DNA of 9,935 nucleotides from PVC group bacterium. Lineage in GTDB: Bacteria > GCA-001730085 > JADFSZ01. The stretch spans positions 1 to 9,935 of the forward strand of contig JADFSZ010000051.1 in the NCBI GenBank assembly GCA_022560555.1, written 5' to 3'. The position numbers were made by a program, and so were the translations under genes. This document shows positions 1-6,552 of the stretch, one piece after another. Every line of letters begins with the position of its first letter. The first letter of the stretch is position 1. A model generated the notes under the pieces. The model ran no database searches. It was not told where the DNA came from and worked only from the letters and a program-made list of their open reading frames with translations.

Positions 1-672
1 CGACGTGTATGTGAGCGAATGATTGATGACGCGCTGGTTGCCGAAAAAAACGGCCTTATCGGTATTTCATACATTGATGCGCGAGGCCGCGCAAAAAATT
101 CCACGGATATTAGAAAAGGTCAAAAATATGCGTCGTATGACCAATCACTAAGGGCTCTGTCCCGGCTAACAGAAAAGCTGTCTCTTTTGACAGTTTTTAA
201 TGACAAAGAGGAACTTTTTCAAGAGGGGGAATGTCCGAATGCGGCGCTGTACAGTGGGTGGTACCGATATGGGAACTATTTAGACGCATTTGATTTTGTT
301 CCGGGAGCCATTGGCTATCATTTAGCCAGCGGGGAGGCCTCTTCATTGCGAAAGGGGAATGCTTGGTGTAAAGGACTTATTGAAGACGGAATTACGGTTA
401 CACTCGGACCTGTGAGTGAGCCGTATTTGGGCGCATTTCCACCCCCCGAACTGTTTTTTGCGCTGGTTTTCTCAGGGAGATTTTCGATTGGTGAAGTATT
501 TGCTATGACCACAAGGTCCAGTTCCTGGAAGATGGTTTTGATCGGTGATCCTATGTACAATCCTTATCGAAACAATCCTCTTCTTCATTCCGATGATTTA
601 GACTCCATATTCGATGTGTATCGTAAAGACGAGCCTCCTGAAAGCTTATTCCTTGACACAGACGAGTCATAG
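1..672 (+). CDS. TIGR03790-like protein of unknown function, 3' part only
   Basis: The reading frame is open from base 1 (it encodes RRVCER before the first Met at 19) to a TAG at 670-672, so this is the C-terminal part of a longer protein whose start lies outside the window. The segment GWYRYGNYLDAFDFVPGAIGYHLASGEAS, then WCKGLIEDGITVTLGPVSEPYLGAFPPPELFF and finally LIGDPMYNPY, matches my recollection of the TIGR03790 family: a central GWY, a GAIG-H-AS-EA block, a G-V-EPYL-AFP block and a C-terminal GDP-YNP. The function of that family is not established. A resemblance of its fold to caspase/gingipain-like peptidases is possible but is not shown by these residues. No membrane segment is visible in this part. 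The last 30 or so residues are acidic (SDDLDS...DTDES). I am fairly sure of the family and have no functional claim. Confidence 0.7.
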   Translation, partial: RRVCERMIDDALVAEKNGLIGISYIDARGRAKNSTDIRKGQKYASYDQSLRALSRLTEKLSLLTVFNDKEELFQEGECPNAALYSGWYRYGNYLDAFDFVPGAIGYHLASGEASSLRKGNAWCKGLIEDGITVTLGPVSEPYLGAFPPPELFFALVFSGRFSIGEVFAMTTRSSSWKMVLIGDPMYNPYRNNPLLHSDDLDSIFDVYRKDEPPESLFLDTDES

Positions 673-680
673 GTTATTCT
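653..680 (+). promoter_or_regulatory. Candidate sigma70-type promoter for the HAD phosphatase-rlmN pair
   Basis: A perfect -35 TTGACA at 653-658 is followed after 16 bases by TATTCT at 675-680, a 4/6 match to the -10 consensus. Transcription would start near 687, about 15 bases before the ATG at 703, which is just enough to include the Shine-Dalgarno AAGGGG at 691-696. The -35 lies inside the end of the preceding gene. Prediction from sequence only. Confidence 0.45.
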
Positions 681-702
681 TGCCCAGTAAAAGGGGTATA
701 AA

Positions 703-1386
703 ATGAGAGCGTATTTATTTGATATTGACGGAACCATCATTTCCACGGGTGGCGCGGGAATGCGTTCTATGGATCGGGCCTTTGAAGGTCTCCTTGGCTT
801 TTTTGGCGCTCAGGGGTCAAGTGATTATTCGGGGCGCATCGATCATGATATTTTTTGTGACGTGATCCATCAGCATCGAGGGGAAAATCCTACCAAAGAT
901 GAACTTCAATTTGTCAAAGAGAAGTATATTGAATTTTTGAAAGAAGAACTTAAGAAAACAAATGCGTTTAAGGTTATGCCAGGGATACCCGAATGGCTGG
1001 CATTGTTAAAGGAAGATACGGATGCGGTTGTTGGTTTGGCAACGGGAAATCTCGAGCTTGCGGCAAAAATCAAAATGGATCACGCTGTCCTGGCAGAGTA
1101 TTTTGATTTTGGCGGATTTGGAGATTCCGCGCGTGATCGAGTTATTGTCATTAAAGACGCGATGGAAAAAGCAAGACAAACTGCCCCGGAGCCCATAAAA
1201 ATGTTTTATGTTATCGGAGACTCAAAAAACGATATTGTTTCGGGGCGCCGTGCCGGTGCCATTACTGTAGCTGTCGCAACCGGCCGGGCATCGGTGGAGG
1301 AACTTGTAAAACATCAGCCTGACTATATTTTCGAAGATTTATCTCAGTACGAAGATGTGCATAAAATTCTTATTAACCATACCTAG
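703..1386 (+). CDS. HAD-superfamily hydrolase, phosphoglycolate phosphatase-like
   Basis: This 227-residue protein has the haloacid dehalogenase phosphatase layout. Motif I is FDIDGT at residues 6-11, with nucleophile D7 and acid/base D9. Motif II is the Thr of GLATGN (T114), motif III is probably a Lys around 122-124 or 151, and motif IV is GDSKND (172-177), which supplies the Mg2+-binding Asp residues. The roughly 80 residues between motifs I and II are helical and fit a C1-type cap domain, the architecture of phosphoglycolate phosphatase and beta-phosphoglucomutase relatives. Length is normal for the group. The start has a good Shine-Dalgarno (AAGGGG at 691-696, six bases from ATG). The gene is followed after 16 bases by rlmN and is probably co-transcribed with it. 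It likely dephosphorylates a small soluble metabolite in the cytoplasm, but the substrate cannot be read from the sequence, so I give no gene symbol. Confidence 0.85.
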   Translation: MRAYLFDIDGTIISTGGAGMRSMDRAFEGLLGFFGAQGSSDYSGRIDHDIFCDVIHQHRGENPTKDELQFVKEKYIEFLKEELKKTNAFKVMPGIPEWLALLKEDTDAVVGLATGNLELAAKIKMDHAVLAEYFDFGGFGDSARDRVIVIKDAMEKARQTAPEPIKMFYVIGDSKNDIVSGRRAGAITVAVATGRASVEELVKHQPDYIFEDLSQYEDVHKILINHT

Positions 1387-1402
1387 TTTACTTGCAAATA
1401 AA

Positions 1403-2431
1403 ATGAATGAAATCAGAAATATATCTCTCAATGACTTGACAGATTATTGCAAAAATCTGAAGCAGCCATCATATCGCGCGACGCAGATCTTTGAATGGCT
1501 TTATCAAGGACAGGTGAGCTCTTTTAACAAGATGACAAATATGTCCAAAGAATTTCGTTGTCAGCTCCAAGCTGATTTTCAAATCGGTTCACTAAAAACA
1601 CAACTAAAAAGTGTTTCGAAGGATGGGACAATAAAATATGTTTTTGTTTTAGAGGATAAAGAAATGATTGAGACGGTATTGATCCCCACCAAAACACGGA
1701 CAACTGTGTGTGTGTCGACACAAGCCGGTTGTAAGTTTGGATGTCGTTTTTGCGCGAGTGGGATAGGTGGGTGGAGAAGGAACTTAAATTCGGCGGAAAT
1801 CCTCATGCAAGTATTACACGTTAAGGGCGAGGCCGAAAAGCTCACTAAACCTTTAAGCCATGTTGTTTTTATGGGGATTGGGGAGCCGCTGGATAATTAT
1901 GACAATCTCATAAAAGCCATTCATGTCATCAATGATGAACGGGGAATGAATATCGGGGCCCGCAGAATTACTGTTTCAACGTGCGGGGTGATTCCAAAAA
2001 TTAATAAATTATCCGATCTGGGACTGCAGATTGAGCTTGCGATCTCTTTACATGGATATGATAATGAGTCACGAAATGTCTTGATGCCAGTCAATAAAAA
2101 ATATCCTTTTGATGATTTGATATCTGCTTGTCGGAAATATATTAAAAAAACTAACAGGCAAATTACCTTTGAGTATATTTTAATCAAAGATGTGACATGT
2201 ACTTCTCAAGCAGCTCAAGAACTCAAAAAAGCTTTCAAAAGTCTTATTTGTAAAATGAATCTTATTCCTTATAATCCTGTGTCCGAATTTGATTATGAAA
2301 CTCCGTCCAAAAATGAAATTATAAATTTCCAAAATCAATTAAAACAATTTAATATCTTTTCTACAGTGCGAACGCCGCGCGGCCGGGATGTGGGAGGCGC
2401 GTGCGGACAATTACGTCATCGGATAATATAA
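1403..2431 (+). CDS. rlmN: Dual-specificity rRNA/tRNA (adenine C2) methyltransferase RlmN, radical SAM
   Basis: RlmN methylates C2 of A2503 in 23S rRNA and of A37 in some tRNAs, using two SAM molecules and a radical mechanism. The 342-residue product has an N-terminal accessory domain (SYRATQIFEWLYQ, residues 23-35), the [4Fe-4S] motif CxxxCxxC as C110, C114 and C117, and the SAM-binding MGIGEP at 157-162. The two mechanistic cysteines of the RlmN/Cfr family are C103 (in TVCVSTQAGC) and C334 (in RDVGGACGQL). GMNIGARRITVST near 181-193 is also family-typical. The open frame extends upstream to ATG 1355, but that start would overlap the HAD gene by 32 bases and add a tail not needed by the family. 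I chose ATG 1403, although neither start has a convincing Shine-Dalgarno. The second half of the gene (about 2080-2360) is visibly richer in A and T than its neighbours. RlmN is preferred over Cfr because of the housekeeping context and residues. Confidence 0.95.
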   Translation: MNEIRNISLNDLTDYCKNLKQPSYRATQIFEWLYQGQVSSFNKMTNMSKEFRCQLQADFQIGSLKTQLKSVSKDGTIKYVFVLEDKEMIETVLIPTKTRTTVCVSTQAGCKFGCRFCASGIGGWRRNLNSAEILMQVLHVKGEAEKLTKPLSHVVFMGIGEPLDNYDNLIKAIHVINDERGMNIGARRITVSTCGVIPKINKLSDLGLQIELAISLHGYDNESRNVLMPVNKKYPFDDLISACRKYIKKTNRQITFEYILIKDVTCTSQAAQELKKAFKSLICKMNLIPYNPVSEFDYETPSKNEIINFQNQLKQFNIFSTVRTPRGRDVGGACGQLRHRII

Positions 2432-2448
2432 GGGCGGTGAAATTGTAT

Positions 2449-2477
2449 TTGAAAATCGCGGGTGGATGTGTTATATA
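2449..2477 (+). promoter_or_regulatory. Candidate promoter of the predicted 6S RNA
   Basis: TTGAAA at 2449-2454 and TATATA at 2472-2477 are separated by exactly 17 bases, a strong housekeeping-sigma promoter pattern. The predicted start near 2484-2486 lies about 13 bases before the long closing stem of the predicted 6S RNA. The spacer and hexamers are seen directly; activity is inferred. Confidence 0.6.
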
Positions 2478-2484
2478 TTGTATG

Positions 2485-2683
2485 TGAAATGGCTACTAAA
2501 CCCTGCCATGAGCGAATCGGTAAGTTTATTTTGACCTAATAGCTTCTAAATGGGATCTTGGCTCTTTTCTAGGCGCACATGCCGTCTTTTACGACGGACC
2601 TGCAAATAGGTAAGGCGGGAACCCACGTTACATTGACAGATCAAAATGCTTGTCGGTACGCCATTGAGGCGGGGTTTACTACA
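2485..2683 (+). ncRNA. ssrS: Predicted 6S RNA (regulator of housekeeping RNA polymerase)
   Basis: This stretch has no plausible gene but folds by hand into a long rod. The closing stem pairs 2498-2507 (AAACCCTGCC) with 2668-2677 (GGCGGGGTTT), ten pairs with one wobble. Further pairings inward are 2512-2514 with 2659-2661, 2517-2524 with 2649-2656, and 2527-2534 (TATTTTGA) with 2641-2648 (TCAAAATG). Then comes a large internal bubble, 2535-2550 opposite 2626-2640, and a terminal arm starting with 2551-2554 paired to 2622-2625 and 2556-2560 paired to 2616-2620. An apical hairpin (CCGTC 2582-2586 with GACGG 2593-2597) follows. Closing stem, central bubble, terminal arm and a total of about 190-200 nt are the defining traits of 6S RNA, which mimics an open promoter and binds sigma70-type RNA polymerase. 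In several bacteria 6S RNA lies beside rarA or the 5-FCL gene, and both follow here. The ends are approximate. The alternative is another structured leader of rarA. I could not run a covariance model. Confidence 0.75.
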
Positions 2684-2700
2684 TACCCTGTCGATGAAAT

Positions 2701-4002
2701 ATGACTCAGCCGAAACACATGAAGCCCCTTGCCGCTCGTATGCGGCCCAGAACACTTGAAGAATTTGTGGGGCAGGCTCACATTTTAGCTCAAGATAAAC
2801 TCCTTTATCGTTTGATTCTTGCGGATAAAATTACTTCGTTGATATTTTTTGGCCCTCCCGGAGTCGGTAAAACGACCTTGGCATCTATTATTGCCGAAAA
2901 AACGAAATCGTGCTTTACGCGTGTAAATGCTGTGTCCTCAAGTGTCGGAGAACTGAGGGGTATAATTGACCTTGCCAAATATCGAATAGAAAATGAATCC
3001 CGAAGAACAATTCTTTTTATAGACGAATTACACCGATTTAACAAGGCCCAGCAGGATGTGCTGATGCCGTCTATTGAAGACGGCATCCTTCAGTTTGTTG
3101 GAGCGACGGTTCACAATCCGCTCTTTTCTATCAACGCGCCTCTGTTATCACGATCTCATGTGTTTGAATTTGTCACGCTTACACCGGAAGAGATACTACG
3201 TATTATTGATCATGCTATCCAAGATTCTTCTCGAGGCTTGGGGAGATATAAAATTCATATGGAGCCGGAAGCGCTTAAAGTTATTGCTCATGTGTCAGAG
3301 GGCGACGCTCGACGGGCCTTGAATATTGTCGAAGTGGGGGTCTTGTCAACGCCTCCGGGTCAGGATGATGTCATTTTGTTTACAAAAACCGTTGCTGAAG
3401 AATCATCTCAGAAAAAGATCCTCAATTATGATCACGATGAAGACGGACATTATGATACCATTTCCGCATTTATAAAAAGCCTTCGTGGTTCGGATGTGGA
3501 CGCGGCACTGTATTGGCTGGCTAAAATGATTGAAGCAGGCGAAGAAGCACGATTTATCGCGAGACGTTTGCTTATCTTTGCGTCAGAAGATATTGGTAAT
3601 GCCGATCCCCATGCTATTATGCTGGCCCATTCGGCCGCCTATGCCGTCGAATATGTTGGGTTGCCCGAAGCGCGAATCAATTTAAGTCAGGCTGTGTGTT
3701 ATTTAGCGTGTGCTCCAAAAAGCAACGCAAGTTATCAGGCCCTATGTCGAGCCCAAAGGGATCTACAAACCCAACGTGTGGATGAAGTTCCATTATCATT
3801 GAGAAACAAACATAAATATGGAAGAGAAATTCCAAAAGGGCAGGAGTACAAGTACAATCATCTTTATCCGGATACATTTGTTGTTCAAGATTTTCGTCTT
3901 CGTCATTCGGAGTACTATCAGCCGACTGAGCGAGGCTATGAAAAACATATTAAAGAAAGACTGGATCAATGGAGAAAAAGGAAATTCGAAAAAAAATCTT
4001 AG
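2701..4002 (+). CDS. rarA: Replication-associated recombination protein RarA (MgsA), AAA+ ATPase
   Basis: RarA is a tetrameric AAA+ ATPase of the clamp-loader clade that acts at stalled replication forks and interacts with single-strand binding protein. The 433-residue protein carries the family opening PLAARMRPRTLEEFVGQ (9-25), Walker A GPPGVGKTT (51-59), Walker B ILFIDE (104-109) with HRFNKAQQD after it, the sensor 1 region GATVHNP (134-140, usually GATTENP), an arginine-finger candidate in LLSRS (148-152) and sensor 2 GDARRALN. The C-terminal tetramerisation region includes ASEDIGNADP and YLACAPKSNASY, both strongly typical. Length is normal. A TGA at 2695-2697 closes the frame just upstream, so translation starts at ATG 2701 or ATG 2719. 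Neither has a clear Shine-Dalgarno, perhaps because the predicted 6S RNA ends immediately before it. The gene overlaps the next by 34 bases. Confidence 0.96.
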   Translation: MTQPKHMKPLAARMRPRTLEEFVGQAHILAQDKLLYRLILADKITSLIFFGPPGVGKTTLASIIAEKTKSCFTRVNAVSSSVGELRGIIDLAKYRIENESRRTILFIDELHRFNKAQQDVLMPSIEDGILQFVGATVHNPLFSINAPLLSRSHVFEFVTLTPEEILRIIDHAIQDSSRGLGRYKIHMEPEALKVIAHVSEGDARRALNIVEVGVLSTPPGQDDVILFTKTVAEESSQKKILNYDHDEDGHYDTISAFIKSLRGSDVDAALYWLAKMIEAGEEARFIARRLLIFASEDIGNADPHAIMLAHSAAYAVEYVGLPEARINLSQAVCYLACAPKSNASYQALCRAQRDLQTQRVDEVPLSLRNKHKYGREIPKGQEYKYNHLYPDTFVVQDFRLRHSEYYQPTERGYEKHIKERLDQWRKRKFEKKS

Positions 4003-4535
4003 AGGAGAGAAAGTCGTTAACGGATGTTTTATGCCGGGAAATGAGCCAAAGAATCCAAAACCGACTGACAAGCATTCAGCCCTATTTCAATGCCCAAAGG
4101 ATTATGGTGTATGTGTCTTTTGGTAAGGAGGTTGAAACCTGGGATTTGATGTGCCTTATGATTGAGGATGATAAAAAAGTGTATGTTCCTCGCATTACGG
4201 GGAGCTCTCTTCAAGCGATTAAAATTGATTCGCCTGAGCAACTTATTAAAGGAAGCTCCGGACTCGGTGTTTTTGAGCCCAATAACTCCTGTCGAAACGC
4301 GATTGTGATCGATCAAATTGATCTGCTTATTGTCCCCATTGTGGCTTTTGACGAGGATGGAGGGCGTATTGGGTATGGGCGGGGGTATTATGATCGCTAT
4401 CTTGAGGGTGTTGACAAGGGTAAGATCTATGGCTTAGCCTTTGATTTTCAAGAGGTTGATGTGTTTGAAAAGAAGTCCCATGATATCCGTATTTCTACGA
4501 TTATAACCGAGTCCCGTCTGCTAATATCAACGTAA
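3969..4535 (+). CDS. ygfA: 5-formyltetrahydrofolate cyclo-ligase (5,10-methenyl-THF synthetase)
   Basis: This enzyme uses ATP to convert 5-formyl-THF to 5,10-methenyl-THF, returning a folate storage and inhibitory form to one-carbon metabolism in the cytoplasm. The 188-residue protein is of normal length. It opens with the family helix KKEIRKKILEERKSL (residues 3-17), then VSFGKEVET (49-57, folate-contacting Glu), PRI (74-76), GLGVFEP (98-104), the VPIVAFD block (122-128) and the nucleotide/phosphate-binding GRIGYGRGYYDRYL (132-145), followed by HDIR and the terminal IITE. The start at 3969 lies inside rarA, giving a 34-base overlap. It cannot be moved downstream without cutting the conserved first helix, so translation is probably coupled to rarA. 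In E. coli the homologous gene lies just downstream of 6S RNA; here rarA sits between them. Confidence 0.95.
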   Translation: MEKKEIRKKILEERKSLTDVLCREMSQRIQNRLTSIQPYFNAQRIMVYVSFGKEVETWDLMCLMIEDDKKVYVPRITGSSLQAIKIDSPEQLIKGSSGLGVFEPNNSCRNAIVIDQIDLLIVPIVAFDEDGGRIGYGRGYYDRYLEGVDKGKIYGLAFDFQEVDVFEKKSHDIRISTIITESRLLIST

Positions 4536-4626
4536 GATTAATATTATAAGATGGATATAATTGTTTCATGCCTGGATACAGCTTCGCCTCCCATGGAAAG
4601 AAAAGCGCAAAAGACTTTGATACTAT

Positions 4627-4655
4627 TTGACATTGGGAGATTGGATGAGTATAAT
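4627..4655 (+). promoter_or_regulatory. Perfect-consensus sigma70 promoter for tRNA-Val (and perhaps the thrS operon)
   Basis: TTGACA (4627-4632) and TATAAT (4650-4655) both match the consensus 6/6 and are separated by the optimal 17 bases. The expected start is near 4662, about 22 bases before the mature tRNA 5' end. I see no other convincing promoter between the tRNA and thrS, so readthrough into the translation cluster is plausible. The pattern is seen directly; activity is inferred. Confidence 0.8.
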
Positions 4656-4683
4656 TTGGCGCTCTATGAGGAATCGTTTGTAT

Positions 4684-4757
4684 GGGCGATTAGCTCAGTT
4701 GGTTAGAGCGTTTGCTCGACAAGCAAAAGGTCACTGGTTCGATTCCAGTATCGCCCA
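4684..4757 (+). tRNA. tRNA-Val, anticodon GAC, with C33
   Basis: A full cloverleaf can be drawn. The acceptor stem is GGGCGAT (4684-4690) with ATCGCCC (4750-4756), seven perfect pairs. The D stem is GCTC/GAGC (4693-4696 with 4706-4709). The anticodon stem is TTTGC/GCAAA (4711-4715 with 4723-4727), the variable loop is AGGTC, and the T arm is ACTGG-TTCGATT-CCAGT (4733-4749), with discriminator A at 4757. The anticodon loop is TCGACAA (4716-4722), placing GAC at 4718-4720, which reads valine GUC/GUU codons. A35, C36 and A73 agree with valine identity. The CCA end is not encoded (ATTTT follows), so it must be added enzymatically. Position 33 is C (4717) instead of the nearly universal U. The five T residues directly after the discriminator could help termination or 3' processing. 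Confidence 0.93.
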
Positions 4758-4807
4758 TTTTTGCACCAATGAACGCTAGTTAAATTTTATTATATAACTA
4801 AGAGGAA

Positions 4808-6541
4808 ATGATTCAAAAAAAAGAAGATTTTGATCTTACTACGTACCGGCACAGCTGTGCTCATGTAATGGCTTTGGCCGCCAAGCGTTTATTTGAAGAC
4901 GTAAAGCTGGGGATCGGTCCTCCCATTCAGGACGGATTCTATTATGATTTTGATTGTGCCCATAAACTTGTTCCGGAGGATTTTCCCGCTCTTGAAGAGG
5001 AGATGAAAAAAATCATCAAGGAAGATATTCCCTTTGTCAGGGAAGAAATTTCCAAGGATGACGCAGTAACATTATTTACTGATCGAAATGAAACATACAA
5101 ACTTCGTCTCATCCATGAACTGGGTGACGCCCCATTGTCGGTGTATCGAAACGGAGATTTTGTAGATTTATGCAAAGGTCCCCATATAAACAGCACGGGC
5201 CAAATAAAAGCATTTAAGCTCCTTTCGGTTGCAGGCGCGTATTGGCACGGCAACGAAGCCAATGAGATGATGCAGCGCATCTACGCGACGATGTTTAACA
5301 ATCCGAAGGAATTGAGAGAGTACTTACGCCGACGAGACGAAGCTAAAAAACGTGACCATCGAAAATTGGGTAAAGAGCTTCGGCTTTTTATGATTCATGA
5401 CGAGATAGGCGCGGGCTTGATTACTTTTTTACCCAAAGGCATGCGACTGCGCATGATTTTGGAAGATTTCGAAAAGAAGGAGCATTTGAAGCGGGGTTAT
5501 GAGATTGTTCAAGGGCCGTCCATTCTGAAGTCGGATGTATGGAAGAAATCGGGGCATTATCAAATGGGATACCCGATGTATTTCTTTGATATTGACGGAA
5601 CAGAATATGGGCTCAAGCCTATGAATTGCCCGGGACATATCTACATTTATAAATCACAGCTGCATAGTTATCGGGAACTTCCGATTCGTTATTTTGAACT
5701 GGGAACTGTCCACCGGCATGAGAAGTCGGGTGTTTTGCACGGCCTATTGAGGGTACGGTCGTTTACGCAGGATGACGCGCATATTTTTTGTATGCCGGAA
5801 CAGCTGCTTGAAGAAATAAAAAGCGTCATTGATTTTGTGACCGAGACGCTTGTTGTATTCGGTTTTGAAAAATTTCAAGCCGAGTTATCCACGCGGCCCG
5901 AAAAATCCATTGGAGGCGATGAGGATTGGGCGCGTTCGACCCATGTTTTAAAATCGGCTCTCGATGAAAAAAAGATTAAGTATGAGGTCAAGGAGGGAGA
6001 CGGTGCTTTTTACGGCCCCAAGATTGATATTAAACTAACGGATGCTATTGGCCGTGAATGGCAATGCGCGACCATTCAGTGTGATTTTTCTTTGCCGGAA
6101 CGCTTCGGTCTTGAATATGTTGCTAAAGACGGTTCCCGCAAGAGACCTGTTATGCTGCATCGTGTGATTCTCGGGAGTATCGAGAGGTTTATGGGCGTGC
6201 TCATTGAACATTACGCGGGTAAATTTCCTGTTTGGTTGAGCCCTGAGCAAACACGGGTGCTCACCATAGGGGCGGGTCAAATAGATTATGCCAAAAAAAT
6301 CAAAGCCGATTTAGATGGCCATGATATTCGTTCGGGGCTGGATATTCGTGATGAGAAAATCGGATTAAAGATTCGCCAGACTCAGTTGGATAAAGTTCCT
6401 TACATGATCATCGTAGGGGCGAGGGAAGAAGAAAATAAAACGATTTCTTTACGCGAGCGGGATAAGAGGGAAAGTTGTTCCGTCTCCATCGAAGACTTCA
6501 TTCTAAAAATAGATGAGGAAATTAGAACACGAAAAAATTAG
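4808..6541 (+). CDS. thrS: Threonyl-tRNA synthetase lacking the N-terminal TGS domain
   Basis: ThrRS charges tRNA-Thr in the cytoplasm and edits mischarged Ser-tRNA-Thr. The 577-residue protein begins directly with the editing domain: HSCAH (15-19) and LCKGPH (121-126) provide the HxxxH and CxxxH catalytic site. The class II core follows, with motif 2 VHRHEKSG (R303), motif 3 GSIERF (R460) and zinc ligands C274 (MNCPGH), H325 (DDAHIF) and H451 (MLHR). The anticodon-binding domain (FPVWLSPEQ... to the end) includes RDEKIGLKIR. The E. coli enzyme has about 640 residues because it carries a TGS domain of about 60 residues before the editing domain. Here an in-frame TAA at 4799-4801 rules out an upstream extension, so the domain is truly absent from this ORF. 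The Shine-Dalgarno GAGG (4802-4805) is unusually close, two bases from ATG. First gene of the thrS-infC-rpmI-rplT-pheST cluster. Confidence 0.96.
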   Translation: MIQKKEDFDLTTYRHSCAHVMALAAKRLFEDVKLGIGPPIQDGFYYDFDCAHKLVPEDFPALEEEMKKIIKEDIPFVREEISKDDAVTLFTDRNETYKLRLIHELGDAPLSVYRNGDFVDLCKGPHINSTGQIKAFKLLSVAGAYWHGNEANEMMQRIYATMFNNPKELREYLRRRDEAKKRDHRKLGKELRLFMIHDEIGAGLITFLPKGMRLRMILEDFEKKEHLKRGYEIVQGPSILKSDVWKKSGHYQMGYPMYFFDIDGTEYGLKPMNCPGHIYIYKSQLHSYRELPIRYFELGTVHRHEKSGVLHGLLRVRSFTQDDAHIFCMPEQLLEEIKSVIDFVTETLVVFGFEKFQAELSTRPEKSIGGDEDWARSTHVLKSALDEKKIKYEVKEGDGAFYGPKIDIKLTDAIGREWQCATIQCDFSLPERFGLEYVAKDGSRKRPVMLHRVILGSIERFMGVLIEHYAGKFPVWLSPEQTRVLTIGAGQIDYAKKIKADLDGHDIRSGLDIRDEKIGLKIRQTQLDKVPYMIIVGAREEENKTISLRERDKRESCSVSIEDFILKIDEEIRTRKN

Positions 6542-6547
6542 GAGGTG
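6540..6547 (+). promoter_or_regulatory. Strong Shine-Dalgarno sequence that decides the infC start
   Basis: AGGAGGTG at 6540-6547 is an eight-base match to the anti-Shine-Dalgarno and overlaps the thrS stop codon (TAG 6539-6541). Its spacing is five bases to TTG 6553 but eleven bases to the in-frame ATT at 6559, which favours TTG as the start. Confidence 0.8.
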
Positions 6548-6552
6548 TATGT

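Noticed and set aside
718-734. A 17-base exact match between the HAD gene (near 718) and thrS (near 5588)
   Set aside because: Both copies encode FDIDGT in frame with the same codons; a single short coincidence in unrelated families, not a repeat element.
1355-1402. Upstream ATG 1355 as the rlmN start
   Set aside because: It would overlap the HAD gene by 32 bases, adds MCIKFLLTIPSLLANK which is not part of the family, and has no better ribosome binding site than ATG 1403.
2546-2755. A 69-codon minus-strand ORF across the rarA 5' end
   Set aside because: It lies opposite the predicted 6S RNA and the start of rarA, has no recognisable motif, and all real genes here are on the + strand.
4551-4706. 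A 51-codon ORF (MDIIVSCLDTASPP...) between the 5-FCL gene and the tRNA
   Set aside because: It runs through the consensus promoter and into the tRNA, has no Shine-Dalgarno and resembles nothing I know; chance open frame.
4777-4800. TAGTTA/TAACTA inverted repeat just before thrS as an operator or terminator
   Set aside because: Six A/T-rich pairs around a 12-base loop, no T-run and no second element; too weak to call. No T-box features (specifier loop, TGGNACC-like sequence) are present either.
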